Shown here: piece by piece, positions 1-8,746 of the stretch
Position numbering within the stretch: position 1 is the stretch's first letter
How the letters are laid out: each line of letters begins with the position of its first letter
Origin: M30B80 sp965656935
Lineage (GTDB): Bacteria; Pseudomonadota; Alphaproteobacteria; Rhodobacterales; Rhodobacteraceae
Assembly: GCA_965656935.1 (NCBI GenBank)
Contig: CBFHMG010000002.1
Coordinates: 62,001 to 126,000, forward strand
Direction: 5' to 3'
Length of the DNA stretch: 64,000 bases
Notes under the pieces: generated by a model
The model's database searches: none
What the model saw: the letters and a program-made list of their open reading frames with translations, nothing else
Told to the model about the DNA's origin: nothing
Made by a program: the position numbers and the translations under genes

Positions 1-13
1 TGCTGGCGGAAGG

Positions 14-604
14 TTAACGCCGTGCCATTGCCGCGACCCGTGCATGCGCAGGGCATGTGGTCAGGTGGTCATTGACCAGCCCTGTCGCCTCCATGAAGGC
101 ATAAACAATCGTCGGCCCGCAAAAGCCGAACCCCGCCTTTTTGAGGTCCTTCGACACCCGCTCAGAAAGCGGGGTTGAGGGCGGCACCTCGGCCATGGTC
201 TTGAATTTATTCTGAAGTGGCACGCCATCCACATAGCGCCATAGGAACTGGTCAAAGCCTTCCTTCGCCTCGATCTCGCACCATGCCCGCGCATTCTTGA
301 TCGTGGCTTCGATCTTGCCACGGTGACGGATGATCCCCTCATCCTGCACAAGGCGGGCAACCTCGGCCTCGCCCCAATTGGCAATCACCTCGGGGTTGAA
401 CCCTTCGAAAGCGGCGCGGAAATTATCGCGCTTCTTGAGGATGGTGATCCAGCTTAGCCCTGCTTGGAACCCGTCAAGGATCAGCTTCTCCCAAAGCGCG
501 CGGCTGTCATATTCGGGAACGCCCCATTCCGTATCGTGATAAGCGACATAGATCGGATCGGTTCCAGGCCAGGTGCAGCGACCGTCATTCTCCAGCATCG
601 TCAT
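14..604 (-). CDS. tag: DNA-3-methyladenine glycosylase I (Tag)
   Basis: Base-excision repair enzyme that removes 3-methyladenine from alkylated DNA in the cytoplasm. The 196-residue protein matches the usual length of Tag (about 190). It has the N-terminal C-x-W segment (Cys10), the Y-H-D-x-E-W-G motif near residue 22, the helix-hairpin-helix-like stretch Q-A-G-L-S-W near residue 46, and C-terminal His180 and Cys184; Cys10, His23, His180 and Cys184 fit the zinc-snap ligands known in the E. coli enzyme. The Glu of the L-E-G-x-Q-A-G motif is Asp here. The gene lies divergent from the EAL gene, with about 90 bp between starts. Family assignment is firm. Confidence 0.95.
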   Translation of the reverse strand: MTMLENDGRCTWPGTDPIYVAYHDTEWGVPEYDSRALWEKLILDGFQAGLSWITILKKRDNFRAAFEGFNPEVIANWGEAEVARLVQDEGIIRHRGKIEATIKNARAWCEIEAKEGFDQFLWRYVDGVPLQNKFKTMAEVPPSTPLSERVSKDLKKAGFGFCGPTIVYAFMEATGLVNDHLTTCPAHARVAAMARR

Positions 605-695
605 GACCTTCCTAAAATTAGAACAAAATGTGAATCTTCATTCAGTCTTAACTCCGCTGCGGACAAATGGACAAGTTCATTTTCTGGGGTGACCT

Positions 696-1535
696 ATGCA
701 GACCATCAAGAATGCCGCCGCCGATCCTGATCTTGCCAGCCCGTTTGAAGCTGCCATGGAAACACAGCGGCAAACCGCGCCTGATATGGTCCGCATGGCA
801 TTGGCGCGGAAGGATGTGGGCCTTGCTTTTCAGCCGATTGTGCAATCTGCCACGGGCGGGCAGACAACCGCCTATTACGAGGGGTTGATCCGCGTCTTCG
901 ATGAAAGCGGGCGTGTTATTCCTGCGCGGGATTTCATGGGCGCTGTTGAGGAAAGTGATCTCGGGCGGCAGCTTGATTGCGCGGCCCTGACCCTCGGGCT
1001 TCGCACCCTTAGGGCCAACCCCGATCTGCGCTTGGCGATCAATATGTCGGCCCGTTCCATCGGCTATCCGAAGTGGAAAAACATCCTCGGGAAATTCCTG
1101 CGCGCCCATCCCGATGTGGTCGAACGCCTGATCCTTGAGATCACCGAGTCGAGCGCGATGCTGATGCCCGAGATCGTCGTGGCCTTCATGGCCGATCTCC
1201 AAAGCAAGGGCATCACCTTCGCTTTGGATGATTTCGGCGCAGGCTATACCGCGTTTCGCTATCTCAAGGATTTCAGCTTCGATATTCTGAAAATCGACGG
1301 GCAGTTCACCCGCAATGTTCATGTTGATGCGGATAATCAGGTTCTGACCGAGGCTTTGCTTTCGATTGCGCGGCATTTTGACATGCTCGCCGTGTCCGAA
1401 GCCGTTGAAACACAGGCCGAAGCGCAATGGCTGGTGAATGCAGGTGTCGATTGCCTGCAAGGCTATTTCTTTGGGGTGCCATCGCTTGCGCCCCCTTGGA
1501 AAGCGACGCAGCAAAAACAGAAAAGATCGGCTTAG
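696..1535 (+). CDS. EAL-domain protein, probable c-di-GMP phosphodiesterase
   Basis: A stand-alone EAL domain of 279 residues with no GGDEF partner, no signal peptide and no membrane segment, so a cytoplasmic protein. The signature motif reads E-G-L (Glu62) instead of E-A-L, but the other residues known to bind metal and c-di-GMP are present: N-M-S, E-I-T-E, D-D-F-G-A-G-Y, K-I-D and E-x-V-E-T, followed by Q-G-Y-F-F-G-x-P. This points to an active phosphodiesterase, although activity is inferred. The start at 696 leaves a roughly 30-residue N-terminal extension of unknown role. It may influence motility or surface growth through c-di-GMP, which the sequence itself cannot show. Confidence 0.85.
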   Translation: MQTIKNAAADPDLASPFEAAMETQRQTAPDMVRMALARKDVGLAFQPIVQSATGGQTTAYYEGLIRVFDESGRVIPARDFMGAVEESDLGRQLDCAALTLGLRTLRANPDLRLAINMSARSIGYPKWKNILGKFLRAHPDVVERLILEITESSAMLMPEIVVAFMADLQSKGITFALDDFGAGYTAFRYLKDFSFDILKIDGQFTRNVHVDADNQVLTEALLSIARHFDMLAVSEAVETQAEAQWLVNAGVDCLQGYFFGVPSLAPPWKATQQKQKRSA

Positions 1536-1683
1536 ATGCCTGCCTGACTATAACGATAGAAGGGGCTTTTCCTCCAGATACGCTGTTGTTTTGATTCAGA
1601 GTCGTCTCTATCAATTATCAACAAAGGCGATGCCGTCAGCTCGCCGACCATAGGCAATGCCTTTTCTGGAAAGGACCTTCACC

Positions 1684-2859
1684 ATGACCAATATTGTTAT
1701 CGTTTCAGCCGCAAGAACCGCCGTTGGCAGTTTTCTGGGCTCCTACGCCAATACACCCGCCCATGAATTGGGCCGCGTCGTGCTCGAGGCGATTGTCGAG
1801 CGCGCGGGCATCGACAAGGCGGATGTATCAGAGACGATCTTGGGGCAGGTTCTTACCGCAGCTCAAGGCCAGAACCCCGCACGCCAAGCGCATATCAATG
1901 CAGGCCTTCCGCAAGAAGCCGCCGCTTGGAGCATCAATCAGGTCTGTGGCTCAGGCCTGCGCGCAGTCGCACTTGGTGCGCAGCACATCATGCTGGGGGA
2001 TGCATCCATCGTGGCCGCAGGCGGTCAGGAAAACATGTCGATGAGCCCCCATGCAGCCCCGCTTCGTCAGGGCCAGAAAATGGGTGATATGAAATATATC
2101 GACACCATGATCCGCGATGGCCTCTGGGATGCCTTCAATGGCTACCATATGGGCCAGACCGCCGAGAATGTTGCCGAGCAATGGCAGATCAGCCGCGATA
2201 TGCAGGATGAATTCGCCGTCGCCTCGCAGAACAAGGCCGAGGCCGCGCAAAAGGCTGGTAAATTCGCGGATGAGATCACACCCGTCACCATCGCTAACCG
2301 CAAGGGCGATATCACCGTCGATGCGGATGAATATATCCGCCATGGCGCAACCATGGAGGCCATGGCCAAACTGCGCCCTGCCTTCACCAAGGACGGCACC
2401 GTGACGGCCGCCAATGCCTCGGGCCTCAATGACGGTGCCGCCGCTGTCCTGCTGATGAGCGCAGATGAGGCCGAAAAGCGCGGGCTTGAGCCACTTGCGC
2501 GGATCGCGTCCTATGCCACCGCAGGTCTCGACCCGTCGATCATGGGCGTTGGCCCGATCTATGCATCGCGCAAGGCGCTGGATAAGGCAGGTTGGGCCGC
2601 AGGTGATCTTGACCTCGTGGAAGCCAATGAAGCCTTCGCCGCGCAGGCCTGTGCGGTCAATAAGGACATGGGCTGGGATCCTTCGATCGTGAATGTAAAT
2701 GGCGGCGCAATCGCCATTGGCCACCCGATTGGCGCCTCTGGCTGCCGCGTCTTGAACACCTTGTTGTTCGAGATGAAACGACGCGACGCCAAGAAGGGCC
2801 TCGCAACCCTTTGCATCGGGGGCGGCATGGGTGTTGCCATGTGTCTGGAACGGCCCTGA
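1684..2859 (+). CDS. phaA: Acetyl-CoA C-acetyltransferase (beta-ketothiolase)
   Basis: Condenses two acetyl-CoA to acetoacetyl-CoA, the first step of polyhydroxybutyrate synthesis and of the ethylmalonyl-CoA pathway. At 391 residues it has the usual thiolase length. The nucleophilic Cys88 lies in N-Q-V-C-G-S-G, the catalytic His347 in G-H-P-I-G-A-S-G, and the second Cys377 in C-I-G-G-G-M-G. An in-frame ATG exists at 1657, but the family starts at M-T-N-I-V (1684), which is preceded by a purine-rich GAAAGGA. phaB follows 141 bp downstream after a strong terminator, so the two genes are adjacent but probably separately transcribed. Confidence 0.96.
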   Translation: MTNIVIVSAARTAVGSFLGSYANTPAHELGRVVLEAIVERAGIDKADVSETILGQVLTAAQGQNPARQAHINAGLPQEAAAWSINQVCGSGLRAVALGAQHIMLGDASIVAAGGQENMSMSPHAAPLRQGQKMGDMKYIDTMIRDGLWDAFNGYHMGQTAENVAEQWQISRDMQDEFAVASQNKAEAAQKAGKFADEITPVTIANRKGDITVDADEYIRHGATMEAMAKLRPAFTKDGTVTAANASGLNDGAAAVLLMSADEAEKRGLEPLARIASYATAGLDPSIMGVGPIYASRKALDKAGWAAGDLDLVEANEAFAAQACAVNKDMGWDPSIVNVNGGAIAIGHPIGASGCRVLNTLLFEMKRRDAKKGLATLCIGGGMGVAMCLERP

Positions 2860-2880
2860 CATGTACGCTTTAGGTCAATC

Positions 2881-2907
2881 AAGGGCGCTTTTGGGCGCCC
2901 TTTTTTA
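2881..2907 (+). terminator. Rho-independent terminator after phaA
   Basis: Perfect 8-bp stem AAGGGCGC / GCGCCCTT with a six-base TTTTGG loop, followed by a T run. It lies about 20 bp after the phaA stop codon and upstream of phaB, so it should separate or attenuate the two genes. Confidence 0.85.
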
Positions 2908-3000
2908 TTCAAAATCGTCAAAAACTTAGTCGAAACAATATTGCTCAATAACCATCACAACGGTAATAAGATTATAGATAAAGCCAGTTAGGAGGAGAAA

Positions 3001-3723
3001 ATGGCAAAAGTTGCACTGGTCACGGGAGGAAGCCGTGGCATTGGGGAGGCCATTTCCAAAGCCCTGAAGGCAGAAGGCTATGACGTCGCCGCCACTTATG
3101 CGGGAAATGACGAAAAAGCCGCCGAGTTCACCAAGAACACCGGCATTAAAACCTATAAATGGAATGTCGCCGATTATGAGGCGAGTGCCGCTGGCATCGC
3201 TCAGGTCGAGGCTGACCTGGGCCCGATTGACGTGGTCGTTGCCAATGCGGGCATCACGCGCGATGCGCCTTTCCACAAGATGACGCCTGATCAATGGAAC
3301 GAGGTCGTGGATACCAACCTGACGGGCGTGTTCAACACGGTCCATCCGATCTGGCCCGGCATGCGGGAACGGAAATTCGGGCGCGTCATCGTGATTTCGT
3401 CAATCAATGGACAAAAGGGCCAGTTTGCGCAGGTAAACTACGCGGCAACCAAGGCTGGCGATTTGGGCATTGTGAAATCGCTGGCCCAAGAAGGCGCACG
3501 GTTCAACATCACGGCCAATGCGATCTGCCCAGGCTATATCGCGACCGAGATGGTGATGGCCGTGCCCGAAAAAGTACGCGACTCCATTATCGGCATGATC
3601 CCTGCCGGTCGTCTCGGGGAACCAGAAGAAATCGCGCGCTGCGTGGCGTTTCTGGCCTCCGAGGATTCGGGCTTTATCAACGGCTCCACGATCTCGGCCA
3701 ATGGCGGTCAATTCTTCGTCTGA
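3001..3723 (+). CDS. phaB: Acetoacetyl-CoA reductase (SDR family)
   Basis: NADPH-dependent short-chain dehydrogenase that reduces acetoacetyl-CoA to (R)-3-hydroxybutyryl-CoA. The 240-residue length is typical. The cofactor motif T-G-G-S-R-G-I-G begins at residue 8, N-A-G-I-T lies near 82, and the catalytic set is Ser134, Tyr147 and Lys151 (Y-A-A-T-K). The gene has a textbook ribosome binding site, AGGAGGA, ending just before the start. It follows phaA on the same strand, the classical pair that supplies polyhydroxybutyrate synthesis. No PHA synthase gene is visible in the window. FabG is the nearest alternative, but the context and the NGQKGQFAQ segment favour PhaB. Confidence 0.95.
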   Translation: MAKVALVTGGSRGIGEAISKALKAEGYDVAATYAGNDEKAAEFTKNTGIKTYKWNVADYEASAAGIAQVEADLGPIDVVVANAGITRDAPFHKMTPDQWNEVVDTNLTGVFNTVHPIWPGMRERKFGRVIVISSINGQKGQFAQVNYAATKAGDLGIVKSLAQEGARFNITANAICPGYIATEMVMAVPEKVRDSIIGMIPAGRLGEPEEIARCVAFLASEDSGFINGSTISANGGQFFV

Positions 3724-3751
3724 GCGGCAGAACGACCCTTATAAAACTAAA

Positions 3752-3784
3752 AAACCCCCGGTCTTGGGCCGGGGGTTTCGTGTT
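3752..3784 (+). terminator. Rho-independent terminator after phaB
   Basis: Ten-base-pair perfect stem AAACCCCCGG / CCGGGGGTTT with a seven-base TCTTGGG loop, 28 bp after the phaB stop. A T-containing tail follows. Its A-rich left flank would also give a U-rich tail on the minus strand, so it may serve the small gene converging from the right as well. Confidence 0.85.
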
Positions 3785-3793
3785 TAAGGTGGA

Positions 3794-3958
3794 TCAATTC
3801 GCGAAGCGGCCGATCTCTTCCTTTAGGCGAAGCTTTTGTTTTTTAAGCTCTCTGATTTTCAAATCATCAATGCCGGGACTTCGTTGCGCGTCTTCAACTC
3901 GTTTGGAAAGGGTATCATGCTTCTTCTTGAGTTCCTGAAGATGGGCACCAATAGACAT
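3794..3958 (-). CDS. YdcH-family (DUF465) small coiled-coil protein
   Basis: A 54-residue protein read directly from the minus strand: it begins M-S-I-G-A-H-L-Q-E-L-K-K-K-H and ends E-E-I-G-R-F-A-N. The heptad-like run of Leu, Lys and Glu with the segment L-K-I-R-E-L-K-K-Q-K-L-x-L-K-E-E-I is the hallmark of YdcH/DUF465 proteins, whose function is not established. The start is supported by a very strong ribosome binding site, GAGGAGG, seven bases upstream (plus-strand 3965-3975). It stands alone, converging on phaB, with about 130 bp to trmN6. Family call is confident; function is unknown. Confidence 0.88.
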   Translation of the reverse strand: MSIGAHLQELKKKHDTLSKRVEDAQRSPGIDDLKIRELKKQKLRLKEEIGRFAN

Positions 3959-4088
3959 GTAAATCCTCCTCTCAAATATGACGGTCGTGTAACAAGGGGA
4001 CCACAGCTTTCCTTTTTTGTCATCTGTTCATTCGATAAATTCGTCACTTTCTTCTTAAGAAAGGTAAATGGACGCCCCCATTTGCAAA

Positions 4089-4847
4089 TTAATTGAGCGC
4101 TGCCCCATCCCGCAGGATGCCTTTGGCAGCATCAGAATAATCATCGCCATCCGCGATATGCTGAGCGCCTTTATGGACAACGAAAGGGGCCAGAAGCGCA
4201 AAAGGGGCCTGGGCTGATTTGCGCGCACGAAGAATAACCCGTGTCGCCTCTCGCCCGTCACGCGGGGTCAGCGGCAGGGCGCTGATCGCACCAAAACCAT
4301 CCTGAAGCAGCGTCAAAAGTTCAGGCAGACGGTCGGCTTGATGGATCAGTGTGAGCCATCCGCCCGACTTAAGCCGTGCCTTTCCCGTCGCAATCCAATC
4401 GGCCAGCGGTGTGTCCTCGCGAAGCGCTTGCTCACGCCCCGCATCCCCCGCTTTCGTGCCGCCACCCGTGCGGTAATAGGGCGGGTTAGCGATGACATGA
4501 TCAAAGCTTTGCTGGCGCAGGTCAGAAGGCAGGGCGGTCAAATCCGCCTCAACCACCTCAAAACCGGCATTGGCCGCTTGGGCGTTGCGCCGTGCAAGAT
4601 CAGCATAGGCGGCTTGCCGTTCGACCCCGACAAAATCCAGACCCGCAACACGTGAATGCAGGCACAGGCTTGCAACACCCGCACCGCAGCCCAATTCAAG
4701 AACCCGCTCGCCCTGTTTTGCGGGGCAGGCGGCCGCCAGAAAGACGGGGTCAATTGCCGCGCGGTAGCCGCGCTTGGGTTGCCAGATTTGCAGCCGTCCC
4801 CCAAGGAACTCATCCCGCGTCAGCGCATCTTCGGCAAAACCGCTCAC
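4089..4847 (-). CDS. trmN6: tRNA1(Val) A37 N6-methyltransferase-like (TrmN6/YfiC)
   Basis: A class I SAM-dependent methyltransferase of 252 residues. The SAM-binding segment V-L-E-L-G-C-G-A-G-V lies near residue 50, and the adenine-N6 motif N-P-P-Y-Y near residue 128 marks an amino-methyltransferase. The segment Q-P-K-R-G-Y-R-A-A-I-D-P-V-F-L-A is typical of the YfiC/TrmN6 group, which modifies A37 of tRNA1(Val) in E. coli; the substrate here is inferred. Its start overlaps the stop of the DUF2007 gene by four bases (ATGA), so the two are translationally coupled. Confidence 0.9.
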   Translation of the reverse strand: MSGFAEDALTRDEFLGGRLQIWQPKRGYRAAIDPVFLAAACPAKQGERVLELGCGAGVASLCLHSRVAGLDFVGVERQAAYADLARRNAQAANAGFEVVEADLTALPSDLRQQSFDHVIANPPYYRTGGGTKAGDAGREQALREDTPLADWIATGKARLKSGGWLTLIHQADRLPELLTLLQDGFGAISALPLTPRDGREATRVILRARKSAQAPFALLAPFVVHKGAQHIADGDDYSDAAKGILRDGAALN

Positions 4848-5059
4848 TCCGAAACCGGAAGCTCGTTATCGCGCAACACGGCGCGGGCCTGAAACGCATC
4901 CTCGCGGCGCACCATGATACGGCGCGGCAATATGCCAACCGAACCTTCCAGCGCGCTCATATGGACGTCCAATTCGAAAATCTCTATACCCTCACCCGTT
5001 AGGAGCGCCGAAGCGAAGGCGATGATCGTCGGGTCATTGCTGCGTAGGATTTCTTGCAT
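4844..5059 (-). CDS. DUF2007 family small protein
   Basis: A 71-residue protein, M-Q-E-I-L-R-S-N-D-P at its start and E-L-P-V-S-E at its end. Sequences of this type (DUF2007, often called putative signal-transducing proteins) share the pattern seen here: an N-terminal strand, a short helix over D-P-T-I-I-A-F-A-S-A-L-L, the turn G-E-G-I-E, and a C-terminal V-R-R-E-D-A-F-Q-A-R. A longer upstream frame exists, but the ATG at 5057-5059 fits the family length. It is the first gene of a two-gene unit with trmN6 and is divergent from the polyprenyl synthase gene with 57 bp between. Function is unknown. Confidence 0.85.
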   Translation of the reverse strand: MQEILRSNDPTIIAFASALLTGEGIEIFELDVHMSALEGSVGILPRRIMVRREDAFQARAVLRDNELPVSE

Positions 5060-5116
5060 AATACAGGATGTAGGTGCAGTGCTCGCGCTTGTCGAGATAG
5101 CCAAGAAGGAATGGGC

Positions 5117-6118
5117 ATGAGCCTGGATCACATTGTTGCCAAGCCGCATGAACGCCTCCGCGATTATCTGGCCGAAGATCTCGATGCCGTGAACCGCCTG
5201 ATCCGCGAGCGGATGGCCTCGAAACATGCCCCCCGAATTCCCGAAGTGACGGCGCATCTGGTCGAGGCGGGCGGCAAGCGCATCCGCCCGATGATGACCT
5301 TGGCCGCCGCGCGGCTCTGTGGCTATGAGGGCGAGGCGCATCTCAAGCTTGCCGCAACAGTCGAGTTCATTCACACCGCCACACTGCTCCATGATGATGT
5401 GGTCGATGAAAGCGCGCAGCGCCGTGGGCGCCCCACGGCCAATCTGCTTTGGGACAATAAATCCAGCGTGCTGGTCGGGGATTATCTGTTCGCGCGCTCC
5501 TTCCAGTTGATGGTCGAGACAGGCTCGCTCACTGTTTTGGATATTCTGTCAAACGCATCTGCGGTGATCGCCGAAGGCGAAGTGCTGCAAATGAGTGCCG
5601 CGACGGATATCGAGACCACCGAAGACACATATCTTCAGGTCGTGCGCGGCAAGACAGCGGCCTTGTTCGAAGCCGCCACCGAAGTGGGCGGTGTGATCGC
5701 AGGTCGCCCCGAGGGTGAGGTAAGAGCGCTTGCCCGTTATGGCGATGCGCTTGGCGTGTCCTTCCAGATGGTGGATGACCTGCTGGATTGGGGCGGCGCT
5801 GGCGATGATATCGGCAAGAATACAGGCGATGATTTCCGTGAACGGAAGCTGACCCTCCCCGTGATCCGCGCCATTGCCAAAGCTGATGCACAGGAGCGTG
5901 ATTTCTGGGCGCGCACCATCGGCAAAGGCGATCAGCGTGACGGTGATCTGGAGCATGCCCGCACCCTCTTGCAGCGCCATGGCACGCTTGAGGAAACACG
6001 GGCCGAGGCCTTGCGCTATGCTGATATCGCCAAATCCGCGATGGCGGAAATGCCCGATCATCCTTTGCGCGATATGCTCAGTGATCTGGCTGATTACGTG
6101 GTTGAGCGGATCAATTAA
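5117..6118 (+). CDS. ispB: All-trans polyprenyl diphosphate synthase (quinone side chain)
   Basis: Elongates the isoprenoid chain used as the tail of ubiquinone; in Rhodobacterales this is normally the decaprenyl form. The 333-residue protein has the substrate-binding G-G-K-R-I-R-P near residue 52, the first Asp-rich motif D-D-V-V-D at 93-97, and the second Q-M-V-D-D-L-L-D-W further on. I chose ATG 5117 (M-S-L-D-H-I) because AAGAAGGA sits seven bases upstream; an ATG two codons earlier is possible. Product chain length cannot be read from the sequence with certainty. ubiB and ubiE elsewhere in the window belong to the same end product. Confidence 0.92.
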   Translation: MSLDHIVAKPHERLRDYLAEDLDAVNRLIRERMASKHAPRIPEVTAHLVEAGGKRIRPMMTLAAARLCGYEGEAHLKLAATVEFIHTATLLHDDVVDESAQRRGRPTANLLWDNKSSVLVGDYLFARSFQLMVETGSLTVLDILSNASAVIAEGEVLQMSAATDIETTEDTYLQVVRGKTAALFEAATEVGGVIAGRPEGEVRALARYGDALGVSFQMVDDLLDWGGAGDDIGKNTGDDFRERKLTLPVIRAIAKADAQERDFWARTIGKGDQRDGDLEHARTLLQRHGTLEETRAEALRYADIAKSAMAEMPDHPLRDMLSDLADYVVERIN

Positions 6119-6125
6119 TCCGCAG

Positions 6126-6962
6126 TCAGGCCTCCAGCAAACCCGCCGCCTGCACCCACCAATTCGGATGATCTGCCGATAGCCGCGCCGCTGCCTGCGC
6201 GGCAGAGGCTGGCTGCTCGAACACTCCGAAACAGGTCGCGCCCGAGCCGCTCATTCGCGCCAAGGCGCAATCGGGCTCTGCTTCCAGCGCATCAATTACA
6301 TCCGAGATTTCAGGGGCGATACCACGCGCGGGCGCTTCCAGATCATTGCGTTGCTGCGCAAGCCAATAGGTGAAACTGCCGAAATCCTGCCATACGGGGG
6401 GGCTCATTGGCGGATTTTGCAACTCAGACAACGAGCCGAAGACTTGGCCTGTCGGAACGCTCACCCCAGGGTTGACCATAACGACCGACATCTGTGGCAG
6501 GCGCGGCACCTCAGCCAATTCCTCGCCAATGCCGCGCATGCGGGTGGGTCTGGCCGCCATACAGACGGGCAGATCGGCACCAAGCGCCAGAATGGCTTCA
6601 TCATGCGGAAGGTCGCTGCCCCATAGCTCGGCCAAACCAGTCAGGGCAGCGGCCGCATCCGAGGACCCGCCCCCGATACCAGCTGCATGCGGCAGGTGTT
6701 TCGTCAGCGAAATGGCCGCCCCTTTCGCAGCGCCAAACAGGGCCGCCGCGCGGAGCACAAGGTTGCGGTCATCCGTCGGCACGCCATCAGCCAAAGGGCC
6801 ATCAACCTGCAATGTCAGTCCATCCGCGCCTTCAAAGGCAAGCTGGTCACCAAAATCGGCAAACACCACCAAGGAATCGAGATCGTGATATCCGTTCGCG
6901 CGCCGATCCGTGACATGCAGCGCGAGGTTCAGCTTGGCAGGGGCAAGGCGCGTGATTGTCAC
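6126..6962 (-). CDS. ispE: 4-diphosphocytidyl-2-C-methyl-D-erythritol kinase
   Basis: GHMP-family kinase of the MEP isoprenoid pathway. The 278-residue protein starts with A-P-A-K-L-N-L-A-L-H-V, whose Lys is characteristic of IspE, and has the ATP-binding loop P-H-A-A-G-I-G-G-G-S-S-D-A-A near residue 90 and a C-terminal M-S-G-S-G-A-T-C-F-G glycine loop. It overlaps the 3' end of the upstream TPR gene by four bases, so the two are probably co-transcribed. It converges on the polyprenyl synthase gene with a seven-base gap. Confidence 0.95.
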   Translation of the reverse strand: MTITRLAPAKLNLALHVTDRRANGYHDLDSLVVFADFGDQLAFEGADGLTLQVDGPLADGVPTDDRNLVLRAAALFGAAKGAAISLTKHLPHAAGIGGGSSDAAAALTGLAELWGSDLPHDEAILALGADLPVCMAARPTRMRGIGEELAEVPRLPQMSVVMVNPGVSVPTGQVFGSLSELQNPPMSPPVWQDFGSFTYWLAQQRNDLEAPARGIAPEISDVIDALEAEPDCALARMSGSGATCFGVFEQPASAAQAAARLSADHPNWWVQAAGLLEA

Positions 6963-8638
6963 TGCGTGTCGGATTCCTGTTCGAGAACTCGGTCGAGGCC
7001 AATCTCGAGCTTCAGCCTGACGCGTTCGGCCTCTTCTTCGGTCGGCTCAAAGGAAAGGGCGCGTTCCCATTGGAAGCGCGCTTCGCGAAAGCGCCCGACT
7101 TTCCAATAGACATCCCCCAGATGGTCATTAACGATCGAGTCATTGGGCAGAAGCTCAACCGCACGTTCCATCGGGGCAACAGCTTCTTCATAGCGGCCAA
7201 GCCGATAGAGCACCCAACCCAGTGAATCCACGATATAGCCCGAGCGCGGCTCGGCCGCGACGGCGCGTTCGATCATGCCGAGGGCCTCATCAAGATTGCG
7301 GCGCTGCTCGACCAGAGAATAGCCCAGATAATTCAGCACCTGCGGCTGGTCGGCATTCAGCTCCAACGCGTAGCGGAAATCAGCCTCGGCTTGATCCCAG
7401 AGGTCCAACCTCTCGCGGCAAATTCCGCGGGCATAAAACAAGACCCAATAGCGCGGGTCCTCCACATTGATCTGCTCAATCGCAGCCGTATAGGCAGCCT
7501 CGGCCCCTTCAAACCGCTCCATACGGCGCAGCGTATCAGCAAGGCTGGATTGCACGGTCGAGAGCGTTGGATAGGCACGCGCCAAGGCTGTGAGGACCTC
7601 AGCGGCTGTATCCTCGCGCCCCAATTCAAAAAGGGCTGAGCCGCGACCAAGTTCCGCCTCGACATGGCGGGGGTGATCCAGCGGGATGGCGCTGAATGTT
7701 TCAATCGCCAGTTCATATTGGCCATCTTGGGTCAATAACTCAGCCGAAAGCAGGACCGAGTCGATATGCTCAGGGTCAATCGCGAAACCCGCACGGGTAT
7801 AGACCAACGGCAAGGCCGTGCCCGTTTCCGAGCCAAGCCCGATTGCAAGGCTGTAAAACACCTCGGCAATGCCTTGCTGGGGCGTCACGATAAAATCATA
7901 GCTGCGGGTAGGGTCTTCAAGGATTTCGTCGCGCAACGCACTCAGAACGGGGTCCGAGACGACGCTCAGGCTGGCATCGAGCAATTCCAAAGCATCAACC
8001 GCGCGGTCCAGTTGAACCAAGGTCTGCGCATGGGCCTGAATACCGCGTGAGGTTGCTTGGATCGGGCCAAATTCCTCACCCGAGAGGATCGCATTCGCCC
8101 CTTCGAAATCACCCACCGAGGCCCGCGCCAATGCGAGGTGATACCAAGCCAAGCCTGCAAACCCCTCCTCGGTTGCCAGTTCAAGGAAAGCATCCGTCGC
8201 GCGGGACATATTACCCTCGGCCAGATGCAGCCAACCTGTGCTTAACTCATCAACCAAAGGTCCCGCGCCGCGCTGTTCCTCGGCGGCCAGCAGGGCCTCC
8301 GACATATCGCCTCGACGGATGCGATCGACCTGCACCACAAGATTGACCAGATCGGGAATGGAACTGGCATCGGTGACGTCGCGCGCGATCTCGAGGGCGC
8401 GCTCCCATTGGCCCATGGCGGCATTGGCTAGAATCGCATTGCCCACAAGCTGCGGATCAAGCGCGTCGGAGCCGATAACATCGTCAAAAAAACTGGCCGC
8501 GGCTTGGTGATCCCCTTCAAGCACGGCTTGGCGCGCAGCCAGATAGGCACCTGCGGAACTATTCTGTGCGAAGGCCGCCGGGGCCAAAGGCAGGGTTAAA
8601 ACAGCAACAAGCGCAAATACCGAAATCGAGCGACGCAT
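6959..8638 (-). CDS. Secreted tetratricopeptide-repeat protein
   Basis: A 559-residue protein with an N-terminal signal peptide (M-R-R-S, then a hydrophobic core ending A-F-A-Q) and many TPR units, clearest between residues 300 and 540, where consecutive motifs such as Y-W-V-L-F-Y-A-R-G, L-N-Y-L-G-Y-S-L-V-E and V-N-D-H-L-G-D-V-Y-W-K can be seen. It is probably periplasmic or outer-membrane associated and works as a protein-interaction scaffold; no specific partner can be named. I prefer the ATG at 8638 because GGAG lies six bases upstream; an in-frame ATG is at 8650. It precedes ispE in the same transcript. Confidence 0.85.
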   Translation of the reverse strand: MRRSISVFALVAVLTLPLAPAAFAQNSSAGAYLAARQAVLEGDHQAAASFFDDVIGSDALDPQLVGNAILANAAMGQWERALEIARDVTDASSIPDLVNLVVQVDRIRRGDMSEALLAAEEQRGAGPLVDELSTGWLHLAEGNMSRATDAFLELATEEGFAGLAWYHLALARASVGDFEGANAILSGEEFGPIQATSRGIQAHAQTLVQLDRAVDALELLDASLSVVSDPVLSALRDEILEDPTRSYDFIVTPQQGIAEVFYSLAIGLGSETGTALPLVYTRAGFAIDPEHIDSVLLSAELLTQDGQYELAIETFSAIPLDHPRHVEAELGRGSALFELGREDTAAEVLTALARAYPTLSTVQSSLADTLRRMERFEGAEAAYTAAIEQINVEDPRYWVLFYARGICRERLDLWDQAEADFRYALELNADQPQVLNYLGYSLVEQRRNLDEALGMIERAVAAEPRSGYIVDSLGWVLYRLGRYEEAVAPMERAVELLPNDSIVNDHLGDVYWKVGRFREARFQWERALSFEPTEEEAERVRLKLEIGLDRVLEQESDTQ

Positions 8639-8693
8639 AGGGCTCTCCATAGACTATATCCAAACAGTAAGGACCAAGCCTTGATAAGACAAT

Positions 8694-8722
8694 GCGCGGG
8701 CACGCCACAGGGCGGCCCGCGC
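8694..8722 (-). repeat. GC-rich inverted repeat between etfQO and the TPR gene
   Basis: Perfect 8-bp arms GCGCGGGC (8694-8701) and GCCCGCGC (8715-8722) around a 13-base loop. It lies between the ETF-QO stop and the TPR start, both on the minus strand. There is no T run on the minus side, so it may be an attenuator or RNA-stabilising hairpin and not a simple terminator. Confidence 0.5.
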
Positions 8723-8746
8723 GGGTCAACTTACCGACATAATCGG

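Noticed and set aside
648..1514. Long minus-strand frame of 288 codons
   Set aside because: It is the antisense shadow of the EAL gene; the sense protein has clear EAL motifs and this one has none.
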